From NCBI GenBank assembly GCA_002424575.1, contig DIKN01000129.1, positions 30,662 through 61,483 of the forward strand: a DNA stretch of 30,822 bases. The letters run 5' to 3'. A program made the position numbers and the translations under genes. Origin of the DNA: Acholeplasmataceae bacterium UBA5617 (GTDB taxonomy: Bacteria > Bacillota_I > Bacilli_A > Acholeplasmatales > Acholeplasmataceae). Of the stretch, positions 1 through 7,926 are shown in pieces (the stretch's first letter is position 1; each line of letters begins with the position of its first letter). Below the pieces are notes generated by a model. That model made no database searches and had not been told where the DNA came from. It saw nothing but the letters and a program-made list of their open reading frames with translations.

Positions 1-864
1 ATGTTTTCGAAAGTTGCGATGGATTATGTCAGCCCTATCGGTCTGATCGCCTATCGTTTTTTAATCGCATTTTTGATGTTCGAAATATTAAGATGGACAA
101 AAGTTGTTAAAATACGCTTTGAAAAGAAACACATGAAAGATCTCTTTTTAGTTGCGTTATTTCAGCCTATCCTTTATTTTTTGACTGAGACCTATGGACT
201 TAAACTCACAACAAGCGGCGAGGCAGGTCTCATGATTGCGATGATTCCTATTTTTGTAACCTTGCTTAGTTCAATCATTCTTAAAGAAAAACCACGCCCT
301 ATTCAGATACTTTTCATCTTACTCTCCGTATCAGGTGTTTTATTGATTCAGATTTTCAAAGTTCAAGATGGGTTTGCTTTTGAAACATGGGGTTATCTTC
401 TTTTACTCGGTGCTGTCTTGTCCGCTGCGCTTTTCAATATTGCATCACGAAACGCCTCAAAGCAATTAAAACCCTACGAGATTACGTATTTTATGATGCT
501 CTATGGTGCCGTGATTTTCAATATTCTTTATATCATCAAATTGCTCAGTGAAGGACGCATCACCCATTACATCACCAATCTGTATCACCTTGAACTCATC
601 TTTCCGATTCTCTATTTGGGTATCGTTGCTTCGATTGGTGGATTCTTCTTGGTCAATTTTGCGCTGAGTCAAGCTCCTGCACACATCACATCGATTTATT
701 CAAATCTTTCCACAATAGTCGCCATTATTGCGGGTGCTTTACTCCTTCATGAGCGACTTGAGTTTTATCATTTGATTGGCAGTATCATGATCATCACAGG
801 CGTTTATGGCACTGTCAGTTTCCGCCGTCATCACGAAAAAATACGTGCGTTGAAGCACGATTAA
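1..864 (+). CDS. EamA/DMT-family transporter, 5' truncated by window edge
   Basis: Inner-membrane permease of the drug/metabolite transporter (EamA) superfamily, which exports small metabolites; the substrate cannot be told. About nine to ten hydrophobic helices are visible, in two EamA-like halves (roughly residues 1-115 and 130-275). The second half has the family-typical pattern SQAPAHITSIYSNLSTIVA followed by LLLHERL near the C-terminus. The first visible codon is ATG, but the protein starts directly at FSKVAMDYVSP. In relatives that stretch follows a first helix of about 15-20 residues, so the true start probably lies before the window. It ends 12 bp before the cyclophilin gene, which suggests co-transcription. 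Family call is solid; specificity unknown. Confidence 0.85.
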   Translation: MFSKVAMDYVSPIGLIAYRFLIAFLMFEILRWTKVVKIRFEKKHMKDLFLVALFQPILYFLTETYGLKLTTSGEAGLMIAMIPIFVTLLSSIILKEKPRPIQILFILLSVSGVLLIQIFKVQDGFAFETWGYLLLLGAVLSAALFNIASRNASKQLKPYEITYFMMLYGAVIFNILYIIKLLSEGRITHYITNLYHLELIFPILYLGIVASIGGFFLVNFALSQAPAHITSIYSNLSTIVAIIAGALLLHERLEFYHLIGSIMIITGVYGTVSFRRHHEKIRALKHD

Positions 865-876
865 AGGAGGATTTTT

Positions 877-1404
877 ATGAGTTATGTTGCATATCAAAAA
901 CCAAACCATCCGGTGGTCACATTGAAAGTCAAAAATATGGGAACGATTCTAATCGAATTGTTTCCTGAAGTTGCCCCAAATACCGTTCATAACTTCATCG
1001 CTTTAGCCAACAGAAAGTATTATGATGGGTTAACCTTCCACCGCATTATTCCAAATTTCATGATTCAGGGAGGATGGGGGAAAGAAACACTTCGCCCAAT
1101 CAAAGGTGAATTTTCTTCCAACGGTTTCCCCAATGATCTTCGCCATACCAGAGGTGTCATTTCCATGGCACGCACAAGTGACCCCAACTCGCAGACGTCT
1201 CAATTTTTTATCATGCATCAAAAATCACCCCATTTGGATGGTCAATATGCAGGATTTGGTGGCGTCATTTCCGGGATGGAGGTTGTTGATCAGATCGTCA
1301 ATCAACCTCGCGATCACCAAGACCGTCCCTACCAAGATATCGTGATTGAATCCCTTGTTGTCGATCTCAAAGGCCAAACTTATCCAAAACCTATCACCCT
1401 TTAG
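877..1404 (+). CDS. Cyclophilin-type peptidyl-prolyl cis-trans isomerase
   Basis: Cytosolic single-domain cyclophilin, 175 aa, catalysing proline cis-trans isomerisation in protein folding. The core motif FHRIIPNFMIQGG carries the catalytic Arg, and NSQTSQFFI and HLDGQYAGFG follow in the expected order. The position that is Trp in cyclosporin-sensitive human cyclophilin A is His here (PHLDGQ), as in many bacterial members. There is no signal peptide, so it should be cytoplasmic. The start is fixed by AAAGGAGG six bases before the ATG. It follows the EamA gene by 12 bp and is closed by a strong terminator overlapping its stop codon. Confidence 0.95.
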   Translation: MSYVAYQKPNHPVVTLKVKNMGTILIELFPEVAPNTVHNFIALANRKYYDGLTFHRIIPNFMIQGGWGKETLRPIKGEFSSNGFPNDLRHTRGVISMARTSDPNSQTSQFFIMHQKSPHLDGQYAGFGGVISGMEVVDQIVNQPRDHQDRPYQDIVIESLVVDLKGQTYPKPITL

Positions 1405-1435
1405 CATGTGCACTCGCACATGCTTTTTCTTTTTA
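1403..1435 (+). terminator. Rho-independent terminator after cyclophilin gene
   Basis: Perfect 9-bp stem (AGCATGTGC / GCACATGCT) with a 4-base loop, followed by TTTTCTTTTT. It overlaps the stop codon of the cyclophilin gene. Confidence 0.9.
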
Positions 1436-1588
1436 CCTTAAGATTTTTTGAACGTCTTCACGTCATTCTTACATCCTGTTTTTGTCGAAAACGTTTACGT
1501 TTAAAATGAGTCTAAATTGACATTTTTTCAGAGAACACTTTCACGACGAAAACACTTTTTTTCCTCTTTTCTTTTTCTTTTTTCTTGA

Positions 1589-1594
1589 TATAAT
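1589..1594 (+). promoter_or_regulatory. -10 element of the Y-polymerase/yolD operon
   Basis: Perfect TATAAT 8 bases before the AAAGGAGG site; the -35 region is T-rich with no good match. The upstream 150 bp (1436-1588) hold no gene. They contain an imperfect dyad around 1486-1499 (CGAAAACGTTTACG) but no canonical Bacillus LexA box (CGAAC-N4-GTTCG) that I can see. Confidence 0.55.
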
Positions 1595-1619
1595 GATGGC
1601 ACAAAGGAGGTTGAAAACC

Positions 1620-2885
1620 ATGGAAGAATACAAAATCTATCGTCATATTTTATGCATCGATCTCAAAAGTTTCTATGCATCAGTGGAATGTGCGCTTTTA
1701 GGTTTAGACCCCTTTACTACACCCCTCGTGGTCGCGGATAAATCAAGAGGAAATGGGTCGATTGTGCTTGCGGTTTCACCTTACTTAAAGACACTTGGTG
1801 TTCCCAGTCGATGCCGCATTCATGAAATTCCACCCGATTTACCGATTATTTTTCAAAAACCTCGGATGGAGACTTATCTGGAGTATTCTACCAAGATTAT
1901 TGAAATCTATTTACGCTTTATTTCTGAAGATGATCTATACGTCTATTCCATCGATGAAGCCTTCTTGGATGTGACAGAATACTTGACTTATTATCAAAAA
2001 ACCGATGTTGAAATGGCTAAAATGATCTTAAAAGCAATCTATGATGAGACTAAACTCTATGCGACATGCGGCGTGGGTCAAAACATGTTGATGGCGAAAC
2101 TTGCGCTTGACATTGAATCTAAAAAAGCACCTGATTTTATTGCCAAATGGACATATGATGATATTCCTACTAAGTTGTGGCCCATCACACCTCTTTCAGA
2201 AATGTGGGGTATTGGTCATAACATGGAGCGCAATCTCAACCGTTTAGGTTTAAATACCATCGGTGACATCGCGCATTATCGTCCTGAAACACTTAAACGT
2301 ATTTTTGGTATTTTAGGTGAAGAGCTCTACTACCATACCCATGGATTAGATATGAGTATGATTCAGCAAAAACAAACGATACGTGCTGCGAGCAAGAGCT
2401 ATGGATCAGGACAAACGCTTTTCCATGATTATTATCCCCCTGATGTTTTTCAGATTATCATCGAAATGGTCGACGATGTCACAAGACGTCTACGCTTGCA
2501 TCGAAAAGTGGCACGTACCGTGCATTTTGGTATCGCCTACAGCAAGGAAGTCGGTGGTGGCTTCGGTCGCCAAATCACGCTAGATCAGCCCACATCCAAT
2601 GCATCCGTGATTTATGAAACCTGTTTAAGACTTTTTCGCACCCATTATGAAGATGAACCTATCCGGCGTGTTCACGTCAGTGTTGGCAATCTTTCAGATC
2701 AACACGTCTACCAGTTCTCACTTTTTGAAGATGTTGATCGGCTGATGAAAGAACATCAACTTCACGAAGCGATGGATGATATCAAGTTTAAATTTGGTAA
2801 AAACAGCATCAATCGCGCATCCAGTGAATTGGAATCCTCAACCATCAAAGCACGCAACAGCATGATCGGTGGTCACCATGCCTAA
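1620..2885 (+). CDS. Y-family DNA polymerase (UmuC/UvrX-like)
   Basis: Translesion DNA polymerase, 421 aa, which copies damaged templates with low fidelity. Metal-binding motifs are intact: Asp14 in CIDLKSFYASVE, and Asp112-Glu113 in YSIDEAF. The fingers/palm motif CGVGQNMLMAKLA and a helix-hairpin-helix stretch (MWGIGHNMERNLNRLG) follow, then the little-finger region. The C-terminus (VSVGNLSDQHVYQFSLF) resembles the UvrX/YqjW branch of Bacillota rather than classic DinB. An upstream in-frame ATG at 1593 overlaps the -10 box and lies before the AAAGGAGG at 1603-1610, so ATG 1620 is the start. It overlaps the next gene by 8 bp. SOS control is expected for the family, but no clear LexA site is visible. 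Confidence 0.93.
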   Translation: MEEYKIYRHILCIDLKSFYASVECALLGLDPFTTPLVVADKSRGNGSIVLAVSPYLKTLGVPSRCRIHEIPPDLPIIFQKPRMETYLEYSTKIIEIYLRFISEDDLYVYSIDEAFLDVTEYLTYYQKTDVEMAKMILKAIYDETKLYATCGVGQNMLMAKLALDIESKKAPDFIAKWTYDDIPTKLWPITPLSEMWGIGHNMERNLNRLGLNTIGDIAHYRPETLKRIFGILGEELYYHTHGLDMSMIQQKQTIRAASKSYGSGQTLFHDYYPPDVFQIIIEMVDDVTRRLRLHRKVARTVHFGIAYSKEVGGGFGRQITLDQPTSNASVIYETCLRLFRTHYEDEPIRRVHVSVGNLSDQHVYQFSLFEDVDRLMKEHQLHEAMDDIKFKFGKNSINRASSELESSTIKARNSMIGGHHA

Positions 2886-3204
2886 TACATATGTTGATCG
2901 CGGTATCATCAAGTGGGCACCCTTTGATGCCTTGGTGGGATATGGTGCTATGATTCGGGAATTGAAAATTCGTTTAGGTAAACAGGATAAACCCTTGCTC
3001 AGCGACGATCAGTTTGAAGAGCTTAATCGAAAACTTCATCTGGCTTGCCAACAAAACTTAGAGGTCTCCATTTCCTATTTTTATGAGGGTTATATTCGCA
3101 ATACCGTGGGCTCCATTAAAAAAATGGATTGGATTGGACAGTGGATTATTTTGATGCCCTTTGAAAAAATAAAAGCATCTGACATCATCGATATAAACTT
3201 CTAA
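2878..3204 (+). CDS. YolD-like family protein
   Basis: Small cytosolic protein, 108 aa, with the YolD signature near its N-terminus (DRGIIKWAPFDAL) and the C-terminal aromatic/basic beta segment. In Bacillota, yolD-like genes commonly follow uvrX/umuC-type polymerase genes. Their product is thought to act as a partner of the polymerase, loosely like UmuD, although the mechanism is not settled. The arrangement here, with the ATG inside the last codons of the polymerase gene (overlap 2878-2885), fits translational coupling. A GTG at 2869 is in frame, but ATG 2878, preceded by GGTGGT, is preferred. Confidence 0.85.
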   Translation: MPNTYVDRGIIKWAPFDALVGYGAMIRELKIRLGKQDKPLLSDDQFEELNRKLHLACQQNLEVSISYFYEGYIRNTVGSIKKMDWIGQWIILMPFEKIKASDIIDINF

Positions 3205-3230
3205 AAGATGGGTCTATGACCCTTCTTTTT
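3205..3230 (+). terminator. Terminator after the Y-polymerase/yolD pair
   Basis: GGGTC-TAT-GACCC stem, extended by further pairs across one mismatch, followed by a T-rich run. A TATAAT (3235-3240) for the next gene follows immediately. Confidence 0.75.
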
Positions 3231-3234
3231 GTTG

Positions 3235-3240
3235 TATAAT
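3235..3240 (+). promoter_or_regulatory. -10 element before LTA-synthase-family gene
   Basis: Perfect TATAAT, 30 bases before ATG 3270. No convincing -35 is visible because the position is occupied by the preceding terminator. Confidence 0.45.
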
Positions 3241-3269
3241 GAGAGTGATACTGCGAAGGAGATTTCATC

Positions 3270-5228
3270 ATGCGTCGATTCATCATGTCAGGGGCACTGC
3301 TCACCCTTTTGATAACACCACTGTTTATTTTACGTCTCACGTTAACATCGTCTTATCCTCATGCGGCGATGGTGATCACCTGGGTCCTTTTTTCATTGTC
3401 ATGTCTCGGATGGGTGATTTGGATGATCCTTGATCGAAAAACGCTCATGTCATCCTTTCATGAAGCGAGACCCCTTTATGGTGTTGCAGGTATACTTCTC
3501 TTCATGGAAATTTTACTCATGATAAAACAAGGATCCATCATCACGATGACCTATCCATTTGGCGTTCTAATCAGTTTATATGTTTGGTTAATTCTTGGAC
3601 AGCTTCTTTCACCTCGAGTGGTGAAATGGTACGGTCTTGTAACGTTGGTCATTTTTGCATCATACGTGATTGGACAAGATGTTTATGTTCGCATTTTTCA
3701 CGATTATTTCAGTTTTAAAGAAGCACTAACCCTTCGTGAAGGCATTGAATCCGGCGAAAGTATGTATCGTTTTAGTTGGATACATCCAACCATCTTCATC
3801 GTGATGATTGTATCCATCCTATGGTTTTTAAAAGCATTAAAAACGTTTCCCATTAAACGATCCATGATCACTTTCAAGCGATATTTTTTGATTTTGCTTA
3901 TGCTTTTTATCATGCTTTTCTATCATGCTCACTATCCGACATCACAACAGACTAACTTTACTTCAGATCTCTATCTTTATCGTTCGGTTTTTTCAAGAAA
4001 AGATGTTGCACGACACTTCGGATTTTTCCATCTGATGGGACGAGATATTGTTGACACCCTCACACCTCCACTGTCATTGAGACGTGATGAAGCCTTGATT
4101 GATGCATACATCGAACGTCATCCATCTTCGATCAGCAACCATGCATATGTCAATCTGTTTGAAGGTAAAAATCTCATCTTCATTCTTGCAGAATCCTATG
4201 ATGAGATTGCTTTAGATCCGATACTCACACCCAATCTCTACCAACTTCGTGCGGAATCCCTGACCTTTGATCGTCATTTCACACCTGTGTTTCAACGAAC
4301 CACGAGTGATACAGAATTTATCTTTAATACAGGATTAATTCCTTCCATTGAAGATGGTCCTACCGTGACCGTTTTCAAAAACAACACGTATACGCAATCA
4401 CTTGCCAATCGTTTTAAAAACAAAGGATATCTCACCCAAGCTTTCCACGGAAATTATAAAGAGTTCTATGGACGCCATATCATCTATAAAAACTATGGAT
4501 ATGATGCTTTTTATGGTCGTGATGAACTCCAACTATCACCTGAAGATGGACGATTTGATACACGGTTTTTCAATGCAGCTCGTGATATGATCATTCCTGA
4601 TGAAGGTTTATTTATGAGTTTTATCATTACCTTTTCAGGACATTCGCCGTACACTGAAAGTCATGTGATTGGCAATTCACATTTGAATCAAGTTCTTACA
4701 TTATATCCTGATGATGAGCTTACATTAAATTACTACCGCGCAACGCAAATAGAACTCGATTTGATGGTGGGTGCGCTCATGGATAGTCTTGATGAAAAGG
4801 GACGTTTAGACGATACCGTAATTCTTATTTCTGGCGATCATTATCCCTATACCATGCCACAAGAAGTCTATGAAAATGCAACTGGAATCACTGAACTTCA
4901 TTTAAAACACCACGGAAATCTTTATCTCTGGTCGCGCGGTATCGCGCCTGTTTCGATCAACAAGATGACCACATCTTTTGATATTTTACCAACACTAGAT
5001 GTCCTCTTTGGTTTATCTGATACATTACCCTTCAGTTTAGGTCATGATATGTTTAACTCTGAAGTGACACCAGTACTATACAAAGATTACGCCTACTATG
5101 ATGGTCATGCTTATGTTCGTTTAACCGATTTAAGTGCAACCTCTGATCAAGCGCATGATATGGCTGAACTCTACTTAATCATGAAAAAAATACTGCGTAA
5201 CAATTATTATCGAAAGGATTGCACATGA
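3270..5228 (+). CDS. LTA-synthase-family membrane sulfatase/phosphoglycerol transferase
   Basis: 652 aa. The N-terminal ~230 residues hold about five membrane helices; the rest is an extracellular alkaline-phosphatase/sulfatase-fold domain. Metal and catalytic residues of LtaS-type enzymes can be placed: Glu308 in FILAESYDE, Thr345 in the TTSDTEF motif (the phosphoglycerol-accepting Thr of LtaS) and Asp523-His524 in SGDHYPY. The family transfers glycerol phosphate from phosphatidylglycerol to build lipoteichoic acid or a related polymer; the exact acceptor is unknown here. Start: AAGGAGA upstream of ATG 3270. Its stop overlaps the next ATG in an ATGA junction, so the epimerase-like protein is probably made with it and may act on the same surface glycopolymer. 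Confidence 0.88.
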   Translation: MRRFIMSGALLTLLITPLFILRLTLTSSYPHAAMVITWVLFSLSCLGWVIWMILDRKTLMSSFHEARPLYGVAGILLFMEILLMIKQGSIITMTYPFGVLISLYVWLILGQLLSPRVVKWYGLVTLVIFASYVIGQDVYVRIFHDYFSFKEALTLREGIESGESMYRFSWIHPTIFIVMIVSILWFLKALKTFPIKRSMITFKRYFLILLMLFIMLFYHAHYPTSQQTNFTSDLYLYRSVFSRKDVARHFGFFHLMGRDIVDTLTPPLSLRRDEALIDAYIERHPSSISNHAYVNLFEGKNLIFILAESYDEIALDPILTPNLYQLRAESLTFDRHFTPVFQRTTSDTEFIFNTGLIPSIEDGPTVTVFKNNTYTQSLANRFKNKGYLTQAFHGNYKEFYGRHIIYKNYGYDAFYGRDELQLSPEDGRFDTRFFNAARDMIIPDEGLFMSFIITFSGHSPYTESHVIGNSHLNQVLTLYPDDELTLNYYRATQIELDLMVGALMDSLDEKGRLDDTVILISGDHYPYTMPQEVYENATGITELHLKHHGNLYLWSRGIAPVSINKMTTSFDILPTLDVLFGLSDTLPFSLGHDMFNSEVTPVLYKDYAYYDGHAYVRLTDLSATSDQAHDMAELYLIMKKILRNNYYRKDCT

Positions 5229-6229
5229 ACATTTTAATTGCAGGTGGAACGGGACTATTGGGATCTAAAGCTGCAGACATCATGCTTGGTGAAGGACACA
5301 ACGTTCACGCTATTGCACTCCCGCCTGTTCCAAGCACGTTGAATCTTCCAAAAAACATTGTCATTCATCTTTTGGATTTCAATACCATGAGTGATGAAAA
5401 CTGTGATCTCATCATGAAAGGGATGGATGCTTTTGTTTTTGCTGCTGGTGTCGATGAGCGTATCGAATTTGTAGCTCCCGTGATGGATGCATATGAGCGT
5501 TATAACATTCAACCCTTAATCAAGTTATTATCATCTGCTAAACGCATGGGTGTTCAAAAAGCGGTTATATTAGGGAGTTATTTTGCACATTTTGCCAAAA
5601 TATGGCCACATCTAAACCTTGAAAATCATCACCCTTACATCAAAAGTCGTATCCGTCAAGAAGAGGTTGCATTCTCTTTTGCTGATGAAAAATTTCATGT
5701 CAACGTTCTTGAGCTTCCCTACATTTTTGGTCCTCAAGAAGGGCGAAAACCTGTTTGGTCGACGTTTATCGATCGCTTTGAAAAGCCGCGAACCATCTTT
5801 TTCCCTAAAGGCGGTACAACCATGATGACAACACGTCAAGTGGGGTATGCCATCTATCACTGTATACTCTATGGCAGACAAAAAACAGCATATCCACTCG
5901 GTTATGTGAACATGACATGGAAAAAACTCATCCCTCTCGTTTTAGAAGGCATGAACATGGAAAAGCCTGTGATGACCATTCCCAATTGGATGACTCATCT
6001 TGCTTTTTTAATGATGAAAAAAGGATATGAACAAAAAGGGATTGAGCCTGGGCTCAATCCACGATATTTTGCAAAACTCATGACATCTTATGCTTATATC
6101 GATCCAACGTTATCCGATGATTTGAGAATACCCGATGATGATATCAAGCAAGCGATCCTAGCATCCATCAGTTATGCTTATCGGATTAAGCATGAACATC
6201 TCGATGTTCTCGATATGAAAACGCATTAA
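5225..6229 (+). CDS. NAD-dependent epimerase/dehydratase-like (extended SDR) protein
   Basis: 334 aa cytosolic protein with an N-terminal Rossmann fold (GGTGLLG at residues 7-13) and an extended-SDR layout. The motif region reads LGSYFAHF then Y138-IKS-R142, so the usual YxxxK catalytic lysine is Arg. Either chemistry is altered or the protein binds rather than converts its substrate. ATG 5225 has AAAGGA six bases upstream and overlaps the previous stop by 4 bp. A TTG at 5219 is an unlikely start. Coupling to an LTA-synthase-like gene suggests a cell-envelope sugar or lipid substrate, but this is inference. Its stop abuts the stop of the convergent gene with no base between. Confidence 0.82.
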   Translation: MNILIAGGTGLLGSKAADIMLGEGHNVHAIALPPVPSTLNLPKNIVIHLLDFNTMSDENCDLIMKGMDAFVFAAGVDERIEFVAPVMDAYERYNIQPLIKLLSSAKRMGVQKAVILGSYFAHFAKIWPHLNLENHHPYIKSRIRQEEVAFSFADEKFHVNVLELPYIFGPQEGRKPVWSTFIDRFEKPRTIFFPKGGTTMMTTRQVGYAIYHCILYGRQKTAYPLGYVNMTWKKLIPLVLEGMNMEKPVMTIPNWMTHLAFLMMKKGYEQKGIEPGLNPRYFAKLMTSYAYIDPTLSDDLRIPDDDIKQAILASISYAYRIKHEHLDVLDMKTH

Positions 6230-7078
6230 TTACGATTTCATAATTTTGGGCATTTCAGTCAACGTAAAGTTTGCTGAGTTAATGCGATAAGTGTTTGTTC
6301 CATCACCCTCGATTTGCTCAGGGTTGGTGAAATAAAGTTCACTATTCCCTTTAACCTTCACACCTAATAAGCTGGTAATGTTGATGTAGATTTTAATCTT
6401 TGTAAAGTTATTGATTTGATTAGGGTTATAAAAGACCGAATTCTTTTTCATGATCAGGTTGATGATCACATTGTTACGTTTTGTATGTTCATTATAGAGT
6501 AGAAACGCACGGGATTCTGGTTCACTCGGTGGCGTAAAAAATTCGTAATTAACACCTTCACGTTCAAACCGAAGCTTATCAAATGTAATCGACGAAATGA
6601 TTTTCCCTTCGATGACTCGAAATGGAATTTTGATGGAAACAAAGGAATAATTTTGCGGGTTTTCGTAGATATCCATCTCTGAAAGACCATCTTCAATCAT
6701 ATGAAACATCATGCTTTTTCTTTCAAGTACACGTTGAATGTAACGTGTGGATTCACCGTAAATGAGCATGCGATCCATAAATTCAATAATCGAATAATTG
6801 GATGATGCAAATTGAAGTTCTCTAAAGAGTTCTGCACGGCGATTGGTGTCATCATTGATTTTAACAACGGTTCGGTTATGCAAAAGGATTAACAAACTAA
6901 AAAGCATCGACGATAAAAACGATGCAAACGCGACAAATACGGTTGCAACACGTATCCCGATGACATTAAACATTTGATCGAGTTCATCGCCAAAGAGTAA
7001 CATCAAAAACGTCAAGAAGAACACCGTTGATCCAGCGATTCCGATGACGAGTATAATGATATTTCTTTCTTTCTTCAC
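6230..7078 (-). CDS. Unknown membrane protein, two N-terminal TM helices
   Basis: 282 aa, not recognised. Two hydrophobic helices (about residues 7-30 and 40-67) are followed by a basic/helical segment (RAELFRELQFASSN) and a soluble region of ~190 residues with predicted beta character (alternating polar and hydrophobic residues). The topology suggests a small membrane-anchored protein with a soluble C-terminal domain. The start is GTG at 7078, preceded by AAAGGTG. A good promoter (TTGACA, extended TGC-TATAAT) lies just upstream. It stands alone, convergent with the epimerase gene and divergent from the glycerol operon. Confidence 0.75.
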   Translation of the reverse strand: MKKERNIIILVIGIAGSTVFFLTFLMLLFGDELDQMFNVIGIRVATVFVAFASFLSSMLFSLLILLHNRTVVKINDDTNRRAELFRELQFASSNYSIIEFMDRMLIYGESTRYIQRVLERKSMMFHMIEDGLSEMDIYENPQNYSFVSIKIPFRVIEGKIISSITFDKLRFEREGVNYEFFTPPSEPESRAFLLYNEHTKRNNVIINLIMKKNSVFYNPNQINNFTKIKIYINITSLLGVKVKGNSELYFTNPEQIEGDGTNTYRINSANFTLTEMPKIMKS

Positions 7079-7114
7079 GTTAAAATCAACACCTTTACAA
7101 GACCTTGTTTCATT

Positions 7115-7145
7115 ATTATAGCATTAAATAGGTTAAATATGTCAA
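7115..7145 (-). promoter_or_regulatory. Promoter of the unknown two-TM protein
   Basis: On the minus strand: TTGACA (7140-7145), 19-bp spacer, extended -10 TGC-TATAAT (7115-7120). The long spacer is offset by the extended -10. Confidence 0.7.
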
Positions 7146-7168
7146 GTATCTGATTCAACTTCATCAAC

Positions 7169-7197
7169 TTGACTTCAAAGCGTTTTCACGTTATAAT
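7169..7197 (+). promoter_or_regulatory. Promoter of the glycerol operon
   Basis: TTGACT (7169-7174), 17-bp spacer, TATAAT (7192-7197): near-consensus sigma-A promoter. The spacer contains a cre-like sequence. A leader of about 95 bases precedes glpP (AAGGAGG then ATG 7303). Confidence 0.85.
7175..7188 (+). promoter_or_regulatory. cre-like CcpA operator inside the glycerol promoter
   Basis: TCAAAGCGTTTTCA matches the Bacillota cre consensus TGWAANCGNTNWCA at all but one position (C instead of G at position 2). It fills the -35/-10 spacer, so bound CcpA would block RNA polymerase, as expected for a glycerol operon repressed by preferred sugars. Confidence 0.65.
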
Positions 7198-7302
7198 GAA
7201 AATAGAATTTAATGATCGCCAGAGACGAAGAGCGAAGTCATGAAAGTGCCCATCTAATGCATTTGTGATTTTGCTATTTCTTTTATGTAAGGAGGTTTAT
7301 GC

Positions 7303-7848
7303 ATGCTTCATAATCAACGCGTTATTCCTGCCATCAGTAATCATCAAGAGTTGCGTGCATTCTTAGCAACCGACCTTACCTACGGCATTTTAATGAATTT
7401 CCAATTGGCTCAACTTCCAGAACTTGTACTTGAGATGAAAAATCAACTCAAGAAAGTTCTCATTCATTCTGAGTTAATCAAAGGGCTTTCTCCCGATGAA
7501 TATGGGGCTATTTACTTAATTCAAGCCTTGAAGGTGGATGGTATCATCTCAAGTAAACCTAAGGTGATTGAGATTTGTAAGAAAAGAAAAGTGATAGGGA
7601 TATTGCGCTTCTTCTTAAAAGACTCCATATCACTTGAACAGAGTCTTGAAGTCGCAATCAAAGCTGAACCCGATTACCTTGAAGTTCTACCTGCACTATC
7701 GACTGACATCATCCCAGAAATTAAATCTCGCATGCATTGTGATATTTTAATGGGTGGTCTTATTCGGACCAAAGAACATATCAAAGCTTGCTTAAATGCA
7801 GGTGCAGTTGCTGTGACAACAAGTAATCCCAAATTTTGGAATTTCTAA
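7303..7848 (+). CDS. glpP: Glycerol-3-phosphate-responsive antiterminator GlpP
   Basis: 181 aa, usual GlpP length. GlpP binds glycerol-3-phosphate and acts on leader RNA of glp genes to prevent termination. The sequence has the GlpP pattern: RVIPAISN at the N-terminus, then a TIM-barrel-like series including DGIISSKP, PDYLEVLPAL and the phosphate-binding-like GGLIRTKEH ... GAVAVTTSNP. ATG 7303 follows AAGGAGG. It is the first gene of the glp operon, and a terminator-like hairpin separates it from the metabolic genes. This fits a scheme where basal transcription makes GlpP and full read-through needs G3P. Confidence 0.93.
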   Translation: MLHNQRVIPAISNHQELRAFLATDLTYGILMNFQLAQLPELVLEMKNQLKKVLIHSELIKGLSPDEYGAIYLIQALKVDGIISSKPKVIEICKKRKVIGILRFFLKDSISLEQSLEVAIKAEPDYLEVLPALSTDIIPEIKSRMHCDILMGGLIRTKEHIKACLNAGAVAVTTSNPKFWNF

Positions 7849-7873
7849 AAAGTTAATCAAAATAAGAGTATAG

Positions 7874-7909
7874 AGAGAAAAAAGTGAGCATTCATCTTTT
7901 TTCTCTTTT
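7874..7909 (+). terminator. Hairpin/attenuator between glpP and the oxidoreductase genes
   Basis: An 11-bp perfect stem (AGAGAAAAAAG at 7874-7884 with CTTTTTTCTCT at 7896-7906) plus inner pairs TGA/TCA is followed by TTT-C-ATTTT. It stands within an operon, 25 bases after the glpP stop and just before the TAGGAGG of the next gene. It is a candidate site of GlpP-controlled antitermination. Confidence 0.65.
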
Positions 7910-7926
7910 CATTTTAGGAGGTTTTT

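Noticed and set aside
1486..1499. CGAAAACGTTTACG as a cre or LexA site upstream of the Y-polymerase gene
   Set aside because: Mismatches at both outer positions for cre and not the CGAAC-N4-GTTCG LexA pattern; too weak to annotate.
7204..7302. Leader peptide MKVPI or terminator in the glpP leader
   Set aside because: The five-codon frame has no ribosome site, and no stem followed by a T-run could be drawn; kept only as untranslated leader.
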